From positions 1 through 64,000 of the forward strand of contig NZ_QNHG01000002.1 of assembly GCF_003290025.1 (NCBI RefSeq): DNA of 64,000 nucleotides, in the 5' to 3' direction. Shown piece after piece: positions 17,856 to 25,769 of the stretch. This DNA is from Pseudogemmobacter bohemicus (GTDB lineage: Bacteria; Pseudomonadota; Alphaproteobacteria; Rhodobacterales; Rhodobacteraceae). A program made the position numbers and the translations under genes. The notes under the pieces were generated by a model. It saw nothing but the letters and a program-made list of their open reading frames with translations. It made no database searches and was not told where the DNA came from. How positions within the stretch are numbered: the stretch's first letter is position 1; each line of letters starts with the position of its first letter.

Positions 17856-18956
17856 ATGTCAGACCCGGCCCCTTTCATCCGCATCGAGGGCGTCTCCAAA
17901 CGCTTTGGGCATTTCGAAGCGGTGCGTGACGTCAATCTGACCATTGGCAAGGGCGAGATCTTCGCCCTGCTCGGCGGCTCCGGCTGCGGCAAGACCACGC
18001 TTTTGCGGATGCTGGCGGGGTTCGAGACGCCGACATCAGGCCGTATTTATATCGACGGTCAGGATATGGCAGATACCGCCCCCTGGGACCGGCCGGTGCA
18101 TATGATGTTCCAGAGCTACGCGATCTTCCCGCATATGAGCGTCGAAAAGAACATCGCCTATGGGCTGAAACATGAGAAGCTGACCGCGGCCCAGCGGGCG
18201 GCCCGGGTCGGGGAAATGCTGGCCCTGGTGCAGCTGACGCCGTTTGCCAAACGCAAACCGCATCAGATTTCCGGCGGGCAAAGACAGCGTGTGGCGCTGG
18301 CGCGCGCGCTGGCGCGGCAACCCAAGGTGCTGCTGCTGGATGAACCTCTCGCGGCGCTGGACAAGAAACTGCGCGAACATACCCAGTTCGAGCTGATGTC
18401 CATTCAGCAGCGCACCGGGGTCACCTTCGTTGTGGTCACCCATGACCAGGAAGAGGCAATGACACTCGCCGACCGCATCGCGGTGATGGACAAGGGCGAG
18501 GTGAAACAGGTCGGCCCGGCAAACGAGATCTACGAATACCCGAATTCCCGCTTTGTCGCCGGCTTCATCGGCGCCATCTCCACCTATCCCGGCCGCGTCA
18601 TTCGTCTCACCGGCGATATCGCCGAGATCGACATCCCCGCGATGGAGGGCACCTTCGCCGCCCGCAGCCTTCCCGGCCTGACCGAGGGCCAGCAGGTCAC
18701 CGTCGCGTTGCGCCCCGAAAAAATCGCCATCTCGAAAACCTGCCCCGACGCGGTGAACGTGGTCGAGGGCCAGGTGAAAGACCTCGCCTATTTCGGCAAA
18801 GACAGCCTCTACCGCGTCACCCTGCCGGGCGGCGAGCTGATCTCGGTCCATGCGGTCAATGCGCGCCGTGCTTCGGAATCCGGTCGCCCCGCCGATTGGG
18901 ATGACCGCGTCTGGCTCTCCTTCGAGCCCGCCTCAGCCATAATCCTCACGGATTGA
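17856..18956 (+). CDS. Polyamine-type ABC transporter, ATP-binding subunit
   Basis: This 366-residue ATPase has Walker A GGSGCGKTT at 40-48, the signature ISGGQRQRVALARAL and Walker B VLLLDEPLAALD. A C-terminal TOBE domain follows (about 285-360). It resembles PotA/PotG. It follows the binding-protein gene by 12 bases. A 121-base gap containing a copy of the dispersed repeat separates it from the permease genes. Confidence 0.94.
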   Translation: MSDPAPFIRIEGVSKRFGHFEAVRDVNLTIGKGEIFALLGGSGCGKTTLLRMLAGFETPTSGRIYIDGQDMADTAPWDRPVHMMFQSYAIFPHMSVEKNIAYGLKHEKLTAAQRAARVGEMLALVQLTPFAKRKPHQISGGQRQRVALARALARQPKVLLLDEPLAALDKKLREHTQFELMSIQQRTGVTFVVVTHDQEEAMTLADRIAVMDKGEVKQVGPANEIYEYPNSRFVAGFIGAISTYPGRVIRLTGDIAEIDIPAMEGTFAARSLPGLTEGQQVTVALRPEKIAISKTCPDAVNVVEGQVKDLAYFGKDSLYRVTLPGGELISVHAVNARRASESGRPADWDDRVWLSFEPASAIILTD

Positions 18957-18990
18957 GGAGCCAGATCATGTGGACAGAAAGCGCCCTCTC

Positions 18991-19042
18991 CTTCCTCTTG
19001 ACTGAAATACTCCCGGGGGGTGCGGGGGGCAGGCAGCCCCCC
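18991..19042 (-). repeat. Dispersed 3'-end repeat, GAGTATTT / TCAAGAGGAA subtype with G-rich hairpin
   Basis: The minus strand reads a GGGGGG-CTGCCTG-CCCCCC hairpin, then CCCCCCGGGAGTATTT and TCAAGAGGAAG. It sits inside the transporter operon and points against transcription. It is the only copy here that is not in the sense direction of an upstream gene. Confidence 0.6.
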
Positions 19043-19077
19043 GTCTCCGACGCCAGCCACACACCAGGAGGCCAGAT

Positions 19078-20001
19078 ATGAAAGCCCTCGCCTCCTGGTT
19101 CCACCGCCGCGGCTGGCGCGAGCTGATCATCGGCATCCCCTATCTCTGGCTGACCCTCTTCTTCCTGATCCCCTTCCTGATCGTCGTGGCGATGAGCGTC
19201 GCCACCCGCACCCCCACAGCACCCCCCTTCGGTTATGGCGGCGAGAACCCGATCCTCAATTTCGAGGGCTATGGCCGGCTTTTCACCGAAACCCTCTATA
19301 TCCGCGCCTTCGTCACCTCGCTGATGAATGCCGCCATCGCCACGCTGTTCTGCCTGGCTCTCGGCTATCCGATGGCGCTCGGCCTCACCCGCGTCTCGAA
19401 ATCCTGGCGCAATATCCTGTTGATGCTGGTGATCCTGCCCTTCTGGACCTCGTTCCTCTTGCGGGTCTACGCCTGGATGGGGCTGATGGGCCGGAACTCC
19501 TGGTTCAACTCGATGCTGACCGACGCCTGGAATTTCGTCGTGCCGCAGGCTTACACGCTGAACTCGATCCCGATGATGAACACCAATTTCGCGGTGATCC
19601 TCGTCATGGTCTATACCTACCTGCCCTTTATGATCCTGCCGCTTTACGCCAATCTCGAACGGCTCGACCCTGTGCTCGACGAGGCGGCAATGGATCTCGG
19701 CTCCCGACCTTTCCAGGTCTTCCGCGACGTGACCCTGCCGCAATCCATCCCCGGCATCATCGCGGGCGGCATGCTGGTCTTCATCCCTGCGGCCGGAGAG
19801 CTGGTGATCCCCTCCCTCGTCGGCAACCCGTCCTCGCCGATGATCGGCCGCATCATCTCGGATGAATTCGCGCAAGTCAGGGACTGGCCGATGGCTTCCA
19901 CCGTCGCTGTGGCGCTGCTGATCCTGATGGTCGGGCCGACCATGCTTTACGCACGATACCAGCAAAAGGCCGAAAGCGCCGGCGCGGAGGACAAACCATG
20001 A
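19078..20001 (+). CDS. Polyamine-type ABC transporter, permease 1 (PotB/PotH-like)
   Basis: This 307-residue inner-membrane protein has about six hydrophobic segments. It carries the cytoplasmic EAA loop (DEAAMDLGSRPFQVFRDVTLP) that contacts the ATPase, and starts after AGGAGG. Together with the next gene it forms the translocation channel. The gap upstream may carry its own leader, but no clear promoter was found. Confidence 0.93.
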   Translation: MKALASWFHRRGWRELIIGIPYLWLTLFFLIPFLIVVAMSVATRTPTAPPFGYGGENPILNFEGYGRLFTETLYIRAFVTSLMNAAIATLFCLALGYPMALGLTRVSKSWRNILLMLVILPFWTSFLLRVYAWMGLMGRNSWFNSMLTDAWNFVVPQAYTLNSIPMMNTNFAVILVMVYTYLPFMILPLYANLERLDPVLDEAAMDLGSRPFQVFRDVTLPQSIPGIIAGGMLVFIPAAGELVIPSLVGNPSSPMIGRIISDEFAQVRDWPMASTVAVALLILMVGPTMLYARYQQKAESAGAEDKP

Positions 20002-20837
20002 CCCGCCGTCCCGTCTTCCTGATCACCGTGATGTGCTTTGGCTTTGCCTTCTTCTACATCCCGATCCTGTCGATGATCGTCTATTCCTTCAATGAAAGCC
20101 GGCTTGCCACCGTCTGGGGCGGGTTCTCGACCAAATGGTATGTCTCGCTGTTCTCCAACCGCCAGGTCGGCGCCGCGCTCTGGCTGTCGTTAAAGATCGC
20201 CCTGGTCTCGGCCAGTATCGCGACGATCCTTGGTGCCATGGCCGGGATCACGCTGGCACGGTTTCGCAAATTCCGCGGCCGCACGCTGTTTTCCGGCATG
20301 GTCACCGCGCCTCTGATCATGCCCGAGGTGATCACCGGCATCTCGCTTCTGATCTTCTTCACCCTGCTGGCCAACTGGATCGGCTGGCCCGGGCAACGCG
20401 GCTTCACCACCATCACCCTGGCACATATCACCTTCTCCATGGTCTTCGTCACCACCGTCGTCCATTCGCGCATGACCCAGATGGACCGCTCGATCGAAGA
20501 GGCGGCGATGGATCTCGGCTCGCGCCCCTGGCAGGTTTTGCGGGATGTGACGCTGCCGGTGATTTCGCCGGCGCTGCTTTCGGGCTGGCTGCTGGCCTTC
20601 ACCATTTCGCTGGATGATGTGGTGATCTCGTCCTTTGTCACCGGGCCGGGTGCGACCACGCTGCCCTTGCTGATCTGGTCCAAGGTCAAGCTGGGCGTCA
20701 CCCCCGACATCAACGCGCTGGCGACGCTGATCGTGGCGCTGGTCGGCATCTGCGTGATCCTTGCCGGCTGGCTGATGAGCCGGGCCGAAAGGCGCCGCCT
20801 GGCCGAACAACGGCTTGCCTACAGGACGAATGGATGA
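19998..20837 (+). CDS. Polyamine-type ABC transporter, permease 2 (PotC/PotI-like)
   Basis: This 279-residue inner-membrane protein has the EAA loop EEAAMDLGSRPWQVLRDVTLP and about six transmembrane segments. It overlaps permease 1 by 4 bases and the cupin gene by 4 bases, so the transporter and the downstream enzymes are one transcription unit. It has the family's usual length. Confidence 0.93.
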   Translation: MTRRPVFLITVMCFGFAFFYIPILSMIVYSFNESRLATVWGGFSTKWYVSLFSNRQVGAALWLSLKIALVSASIATILGAMAGITLARFRKFRGRTLFSGMVTAPLIMPEVITGISLLIFFTLLANWIGWPGQRGFTTITLAHITFSMVFVTTVVHSRMTQMDRSIEEAAMDLGSRPWQVLRDVTLPVISPALLSGWLLAFTISLDDVVISSFVTGPGATTLPLLIWSKVKLGVTPDINALATLIVALVGICVILAGWLMSRAERRRLAEQRLAYRTNG

Positions 20838-21682
20838 GCGCCGCGCTCTGGCTTGCACTGGCCGAGCCTGCCGGTCCCGCCGGGTCCGGCAGGCGCCGCT
20901 ACGCTGCTGCGATGGCACTGCATGGCGCCGGCCTTCTTTCCACCGCCCAGCTGGAATCCTACCGCGAGGCCGCCACCACCGACGCCATCGACCCGCATCG
21001 CGTCATGGCGGATCGCGGCCTCGCCCCGCCCGAACCGCCGGAGCCTGATCTGGCCGCCCGCCTCTCGCATCTTCTGCAGGAGACCGACCGCTGCCTCTCT
21101 GCCCTGACCGGTCCCGGCATTGCCGAAATCCGCAGCCTGCTCGCGCCCTCGCTGCTGCAAAGGCCGGTGCCACGGACCGGCTCTGACAATCCGGTGGTCC
21201 GCAGCCATATCGCGGCAGCGCTCGAGGCGATGCATCCCACCGATCCGACCCTTGCCGCCGCCATCGGCACGCTGGCCCGGGATCTGCCCTGGATCACCTA
21301 TGACGCCTATCCCCTGTCCGAAATAGGGCCGCATTTCGGGCGCGTGCATGCCTTTTGTACGCTGGTCGGTGCGGGGGCCGCCTGGCCTGCCGATGATTTC
21401 GACCTCGGGCTTTTCCTGGTGGCGCCCGGCGTGCTTTACCGCGACCATGCCCATCCCGCGCCCGAACTTTATCTGCCGCTGACCGGCCCGCATCGCTGGC
21501 GTTTCGCCCCCGATACGCCCTTCCGGCCGCTGCCCGCCTTTCACCCTGTCTGGAACCCGCCGCTGCAACCGCATGCGACCCTGACCGGCGCCGTCCCCTT
21601 CCTCAGCCTTTTCGCCTGGACGCGCGATGTCGATCAGCCCGCCCATGTGCTGCCCGCCAGCGACTGGAGCCTTTATGAGTGA
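20834..21682 (+). CDS. DMSP-lyase-like cupin protein
   Basis: This 282-residue protein has a C-terminal cupin with H205-x-H207-x3-E211-x-Y213 (DHAHPAPELYLP) and a second-motif His247. This spacing matches the metal site of the cupin DMSP lyases (DddW, DddQ, DddL group), which split DMSP into DMS and acrylate. The N-terminal ~150 residues are helical, as in that family. It lies between a permease gene and an amidohydrolase gene, overlapping both. Family relatives need not cleave DMSP, so the gene is not called dddQ or dddW. A lyase or isomerase acting on a betaine intermediate is an alternative. Confidence 0.75.
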   Translation: MSAALWLALAEPAGPAGSGRRRYAAAMALHGAGLLSTAQLESYREAATTDAIDPHRVMADRGLAPPEPPEPDLAARLSHLLQETDRCLSALTGPGIAEIRSLLAPSLLQRPVPRTGSDNPVVRSHIAAALEAMHPTDPTLAAAIGTLARDLPWITYDAYPLSEIGPHFGRVHAFCTLVGAGAAWPADDFDLGLFLVAPGVLYRDHAHPAPELYLPLTGPHRWRFAPDTPFRPLPAFHPVWNPPLQPHATLTGAVPFLSLFAWTRDVDQPAHVLPASDWSLYE

Positions 21683-23303
21683 CACCCTCCTGATCAATGG
21701 CCGGATCCATACGATGGATCCGGGCCTGCCGCTGGCCTCTGCCCTCCTGATTCGCGATGGGCTGATCGCCGCTGTCGGAGGCGCGGAAATCGCCGCCCTC
21801 GCACCGGGTGTCAGACAGGTCGACCTCGGCGGCCGGCTGGTGCTGCCCGGTTTTCAGGATCCGCATACGCATCTCTTGTCCGGTGGCACCGATCTCACCA
21901 CCGCCGCGCAACTCTATGATGCCGAAACGCTGCATGATCTGGCGCGGCTGATCCAGGACCATACCGCGCGACGGCCCGATCTGCCGCTGATCATCGGCGC
22001 GGGCTGGCAGCCGGGCTATTTCGGCGATCACAACCTGACCGCCGCCTGGGTCGACCCGCTGACAGGCCACCGCCCGGCGCTGATCTACGATTCCAGCTTT
22101 CACTCCGCCTGTTTCAACACAGCCGCGCTGGAAATGGCGGGGATCGGAACGGACACGCCCGACCCGCCCAATGGCCATATCCTGCGTGACACCGCCGGAC
22201 GCCCCACCGGGATGCTGCATGAAGACGCCATTCCCTGGGCGCTGGAACGCCTGCCCGCCTTCACCGATGACCAGCTGATCGAGGGGCTCCTGGCCGGCCA
22301 GGCCCATGCCAATCGCCACGGCATCACCGGCGTGATCGACGCGAAGATCACCGCGACGGAGGCGCGGATTTATGCCCGTGCCGCGCGTGAGAACCTTTTG
22401 ACCCTGCGCGTCGCCGGTGCGGCGCATGTGTCCGAGGCCGATACACCGGAAAGCGCCGTCGCCCGGCTCAGCGCGCTGCGCGCCGCCCATCCCGGCCCCG
22501 ATTTCCACATCAATGCCGCGAAATTCTTCATGGATGGGGTATTCGAGAACCGCACAGCCGCCTGTCTCGCCCCCTATGCCGATGGGCCCGGCGGCAATGC
22601 GCCCTGCATGTTCACCCGCGATCAGACGCTGGCCCTGATGACCGCGCTTGATGCGGCGCGGTTCCAGATCCATGTCCATGTGATCGGGGACGCCGCCTGC
22701 ACCCGCGCGCTTGACGGGCTTGAGGCGGCTTTGGCCGCGAATGGTCCCTGGCCCGCCAGCCATCAGATCACCCATCTGCAACTGGTCGCAGCCCAGGATT
22801 TCCCCCGCCTTGCCCGCCTCGCCATGGCGAATATCCAGCCGCTCTGGGCCCGGTTCGACCCGAAAATCCCTGATATTGCGCTGGAGATGATCGGTCCTTC
22901 GCGCCTGCCACAGACCTATGCCTTCCGCGACATGCGCGACCCCGGCACCCCGATCACCCTGTCTTCGGACTGGCCGGTCTCGACCCTGAACCCGTTCGAG
23001 ATCATCGAAACCGCCATCACCCGCCAGGCCCGCCAGGTCGAGGATCCAGGTCCGCCCTTCCTGCCTGACCAGGCGCTGAGCATCGGCGAATGCGTGGCGG
23101 GCTATACGGTCCAGGCGGCGCGTGCCTGCTGGCGCGAGGGCTATAGCGGGCGGCTCACGCCCGGGTTTTCCGCCGATCTGATCGTGACCGACCAGGATAT
23201 CTTCACCTGCCCGCCGACGCAGATTTCCGCGACCAGAGTTCTCCTGACCCTGTTCCGAGGCCGCATGGTCTGGCGCGATCCGGGCTGCGATCTCGCAGTC
23301 TGA
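21675..23303 (+). CDS. YtcJ-type metal-dependent amidohydrolase
   Basis: This 542-residue protein belongs to the amidohydrolase 3 group. The metal-binding motif PHTH lies in VLPGFQDPHTHLLSGG near residue 57. Later metal ligands are in QIHVHVIGDAA and the SSDWPVSTLNP segment. It starts MSDTLLINGRIHTMD, overlaps the cupin by 8 bases and ends the operon. Such enzymes hydrolyse amides or imides, often exocyclic ones. Here it may open a ring or release an N-acyl group of the transported compound. A typical metal-bound member should be cytoplasmic, and no signal peptide is seen. Confidence 0.87.
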   Translation: MSDTLLINGRIHTMDPGLPLASALLIRDGLIAAVGGAEIAALAPGVRQVDLGGRLVLPGFQDPHTHLLSGGTDLTTAAQLYDAETLHDLARLIQDHTARRPDLPLIIGAGWQPGYFGDHNLTAAWVDPLTGHRPALIYDSSFHSACFNTAALEMAGIGTDTPDPPNGHILRDTAGRPTGMLHEDAIPWALERLPAFTDDQLIEGLLAGQAHANRHGITGVIDAKITATEARIYARAARENLLTLRVAGAAHVSEADTPESAVARLSALRAAHPGPDFHINAAKFFMDGVFENRTAACLAPYADGPGGNAPCMFTRDQTLALMTALDAARFQIHVHVIGDAACTRALDGLEAALAANGPWPASHQITHLQLVAAQDFPRLARLAMANIQPLWARFDPKIPDIALEMIGPSRLPQTYAFRDMRDPGTPITLSSDWPVSTLNPFEIIETAITRQARQVEDPGPPFLPDQALSIGECVAGYTVQAARACWREGYSGRLTPGFSADLIVTDQDIFTCPPTQISATRVLLTLFRGRMVWRDPGCDLAV

Positions 23304-23386
23304 TTGGGCGGTCTGATCTGGCATAAACCCATTCTAAACGCTCTGCATCGCAAACTGGCCCTGTTTTTCAGCAAGGGCCGGCAGGC

Positions 23387-23623
23387 ATGGTTCCGTTTCA
23401 TCTTTTTCTCCGGCTCGAAACCGGCACAGGGCGCGAGGACTGGCTGCTCATCAGCGCGGCGGCGGCGGCTCTGACGACTTTTCTCGGGCTCTGGCTCAGC
23501 GCGGGCGGGGCGGATCACGTCACCCAAAGCCTGCGCGGCGTCATCTCGGATGCGGTGAATGAAATCGGCAGCGAGGGGGCGGCCGCCACCGCCTTGCCAC
23601 CAGAGCAAGGGGAAATGCCATGA
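23387..23623 (+). CDS. Small pilin-like protein (divergent Flp type)
   Basis: This 78-residue protein has a short basic leader, then G13 followed by TGREDW and a hydrophobic helix (LLISAAAAALTTFLGLWL). Flp pilins are cut after a Gly, with Glu at +5 and Tyr at +6. Here Asp18 is at +5 and Trp19 at +6, a conservative variant. It overlaps cpaB by 4 bases and opens the tad-like operon. No other pilin candidate is present. The assignment is by motif and context, so a structural or anchor role is possible. Confidence 0.55.
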   Translation: MVPFHLFLRLETGTGREDWLLISAAAAALTTFLGLWLSAGGADHVTQSLRGVISDAVNEIGSEGAAATALPPEQGEMP

Positions 23624-24450
23624 AAGTCAGGATCTTGATGCTTATCCTGTTGGGAATTCTGCTTTCTGTGGTCGCGGGCTTCGGCACGTTCCAATATTCC
23701 CGCGCCCTCGAATCCGAGCTTGCGACGGCCAGGGTCAGCCTGCGCGCCTTTGGGGAGACGGTGCTGGTGCCGGTGCCCGTCCGCGACCTCGCTCCGGGCA
23801 GCATCCTCGGTCAGGACGATTTCATGCCGGTCAAGATGCCGGGCAGCTATCTGCCGGACAATGTGCTGCAAAAACTTCCCCCGGAAACCGAGGGAGGATT
23901 CGTCGCACTGGCCGCTTTGCGCAAAGGGGCGCTGGTGCTGAAAGGCGATATCGCGACCTCGGCCGGGGGGCCGGATTACGGCTTCATCCTCTCCGGCGAC
24001 GCCCGGGCCATCGCGATCCGGGCACAAAATCTCGACGATTTTATTGATCGGCTGAAGGCCGGCGACCCCCTTGACCTGCTCTGGACCCGCAATACCGGCG
24101 GCGGCACCACCGAGACGCGGATGCTGGGTTCGGCGCTCCGGATCCTGGCGCTGCCCACTGGCGGTGGCGAAGGGCCGCTTGCCGACAAGCTGATCCTGGA
24201 AGGAGCCTCGCAGGATGCGATGCGGGTGGTCGAGGCCTCGTCCTCAGGTGTGTTCAGCATCCTGCCCTCGGCGCACAAACTCAGCCTTGACCAGGAGGAA
24301 TTCGTCGTGGGCCCCGCCGATCTTGCCACCCTGCCGCTGGTGGTGCGTGAGGGTCAGGCAGACGGCGTCGCCCAGGTCGCGGCCCGCGCCAGGTGCCAGA
24401 CCGCCATCGTGCGCGGCGGCGCGCGCTCGGTCATGGATGTGCCATGCTGA
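23620..24450 (+). CDS. cpaB: CpaB/RcpC, Flp pilus assembly protein
   Basis: This 276-residue protein has one N-terminal membrane helix (about residues 4-24) and a periplasmic SAF domain (VPVPVRDLAPGSILGQDDF). A CpaB C-terminal region follows. In tad systems CpaB is a periplasmic component near the secretin. Unusually, no secretin gene (cpaC/rcpA) follows it here; cpaE comes next, overlapping by 7 bases. Confidence 0.88.
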   Translation: MKVRILMLILLGILLSVVAGFGTFQYSRALESELATARVSLRAFGETVLVPVPVRDLAPGSILGQDDFMPVKMPGSYLPDNVLQKLPPETEGGFVALAALRKGALVLKGDIATSAGGPDYGFILSGDARAIAIRAQNLDDFIDRLKAGDPLDLLWTRNTGGGTTETRMLGSALRILALPTGGGEGPLADKLILEGASQDAMRVVEASSSGVFSILPSAHKLSLDQEEFVVGPADLATLPLVVREGQADGVAQVAARARCQTAIVRGGARSVMDVPC

Positions 24451-25769
24451 GCGAACCCCCGCCGCCGGAAGACGAGGGCCCGATGCGGATCTGCGCGATC
24501 TGCGACGGATTTGACGCGCTCCTGCGCATGTCAGCCTGGCTGGTGCATGTGCCAGCCAATGCCATCCGCACCGATCTCGGCCTCACCGAGGCGCTGGATC
24601 TGCTGCACCAGCCAGCACTCCAGGATTTCGACCAGATCATCCTTGCCCCCGATACCGGCAAGACCGCGGCGCCCAAACTGGTGACAGGTGTGTTGCAGGC
24701 GGCGGCCGGCACGGGCAGAAATCTCGTCCTGCTGCTGCCCCCGGGATCACGGCTGACCTTGCCGCAGATCCCCGGGATGCAGATCCATTACGGCCCGCCC
24801 TTCGCCGCACCGGAGCCTGTTCCCGATCATCCCGCCGACGGCAATGCCGCTTCAGCGGGCGAGGCTGCGCGGCAAGACCAGAAACCCTCCACCCCCGCGA
24901 AAGGTCTGCTGACCCGCCTTCTGCGCCGCGGCCCGGCTCAGCCGGTGGCGCAAAACGGGGTTCTGTTCGCCCCCGAACTGCCGCAACAGCCCTGCCGCAT
25001 TCTGGCGTTCCAACCGGTTGCCGGCGGGACAGGCGCCACCACCCTGGCCGTCAACCTCGCTGTCGAGCTGTCGCGCCTGCCCGACCCGCCGGAAATCTGT
25101 CTGATCGACCTCAATCTGCAATTCGGCAATTCCGGCACCTATCTCGATCTGCCGGCCAATTCCCGGGTGACCGATGCCTATCGCCAGCTCGGCGCGCTGG
25201 ATTTCGATTCTTTTCAATCCTGCCTCTTGCGGGTCTCGGACCATCTGCGCATCTTCGCTGCCCCGGCGGAAATCCTGCCTATTGACGGCATGTCCGACCG
25301 GGATCTGCGCCGCATCCTCTCGCTCGCGCGCGATCATGCCGATCTGGTCCTGCTCGATCTGCCGCATCTGATCACCGACTGGAGCGGGACCGCCTGGGCC
25401 GAGGCCGATGCGGTCTTCACGATCAGCCGCTCCGATGTCCGTTCCGCGCAGAATATGGTGCGCCTGCTGGCCCTTTTGCGGGCGGAGCGGCTGGCGGAAG
25501 GCCGGCTCTTTCATCTGCTGAACATGGTGCCGCCCCGCCCCGATGCCGCATTCACCGCCTCACGCAACGGGTTTGAGGCCGGGATAGGCGCCGCCTTCTT
25601 CCGCCAGCTGCCCGATGGCGGGCATGAGGTGGAGACCGCCTGCAATTCCGGAACGCCGCTCTGGAAAGCGGCTGCCACCAACCCCCTGCGCAAGGGCATT
25701 CTCGACCTCTGCGAGGCGCTGGCCCCGAAAATCGACCGCCGCCGGCAGACTGAAACGGGGGCCGTCTGA
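24444..25769 (+). CDS. cpaE: CpaE/TadZ-like pilus assembly ATPase homologue
   Basis: This 441-residue protein has an N-terminal receiver-like half (about 1-130) and a ParA/MinD-type half. The deviant Walker A reads AGGTGATT where both usual lysines are replaced by Ala or Thr. This suggests a scaffold with weak or no ATPase activity. VCLIDL/LVLLDLPH segments supply the remaining core strands. TadZ proteins localise the pilus at a pole. The start chosen overlaps cpaB by 7 bases; MRICAICDG 39 bases later is an alternative. Confidence 0.87.
   Translation: MLSEPPPPEDEGPMRICAICDGFDALLRMSAWLVHVPANAIRTDLGLTEALDLLHQPALQDFDQIILAPDTGKTAAPKLVTGVLQAAAGTGRNLVLLLPPGSRLTLPQIPGMQIHYGPPFAAPEPVPDHPADGNAASAGEAARQDQKPSTPAKGLLTRLLRRGPAQPVAQNGVLFAPELPQQPCRILAFQPVAGGTGATTLAVNLAVELSRLPDPPEICLIDLNLQFGNSGTYLDLPANSRVTDAYRQLGALDFDSFQSCLLRVSDHLRIFAAPAEILPIDGMSDRDLRRILSLARDHADLVLLDLPHLITDWSGTAWAEADAVFTISRSDVRSAQNMVRLLALLRAERLAEGRLFHLLNMVPPRPDAAFTASRNGFEAGIGAAFFRQLPDGGHEVETACNSGTPLWKAAATNPLRKGILDLCEALAPKIDRRRQTETGAV

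Noticed and set aside
16725-20837. The transporter as a simple spermidine/putrescine importer
   Set aside because: The genes resemble pot genes, but the tight linkage to oxygenases and flavoproteins makes a methylated cation a better guess; the name pot was therefore not used.
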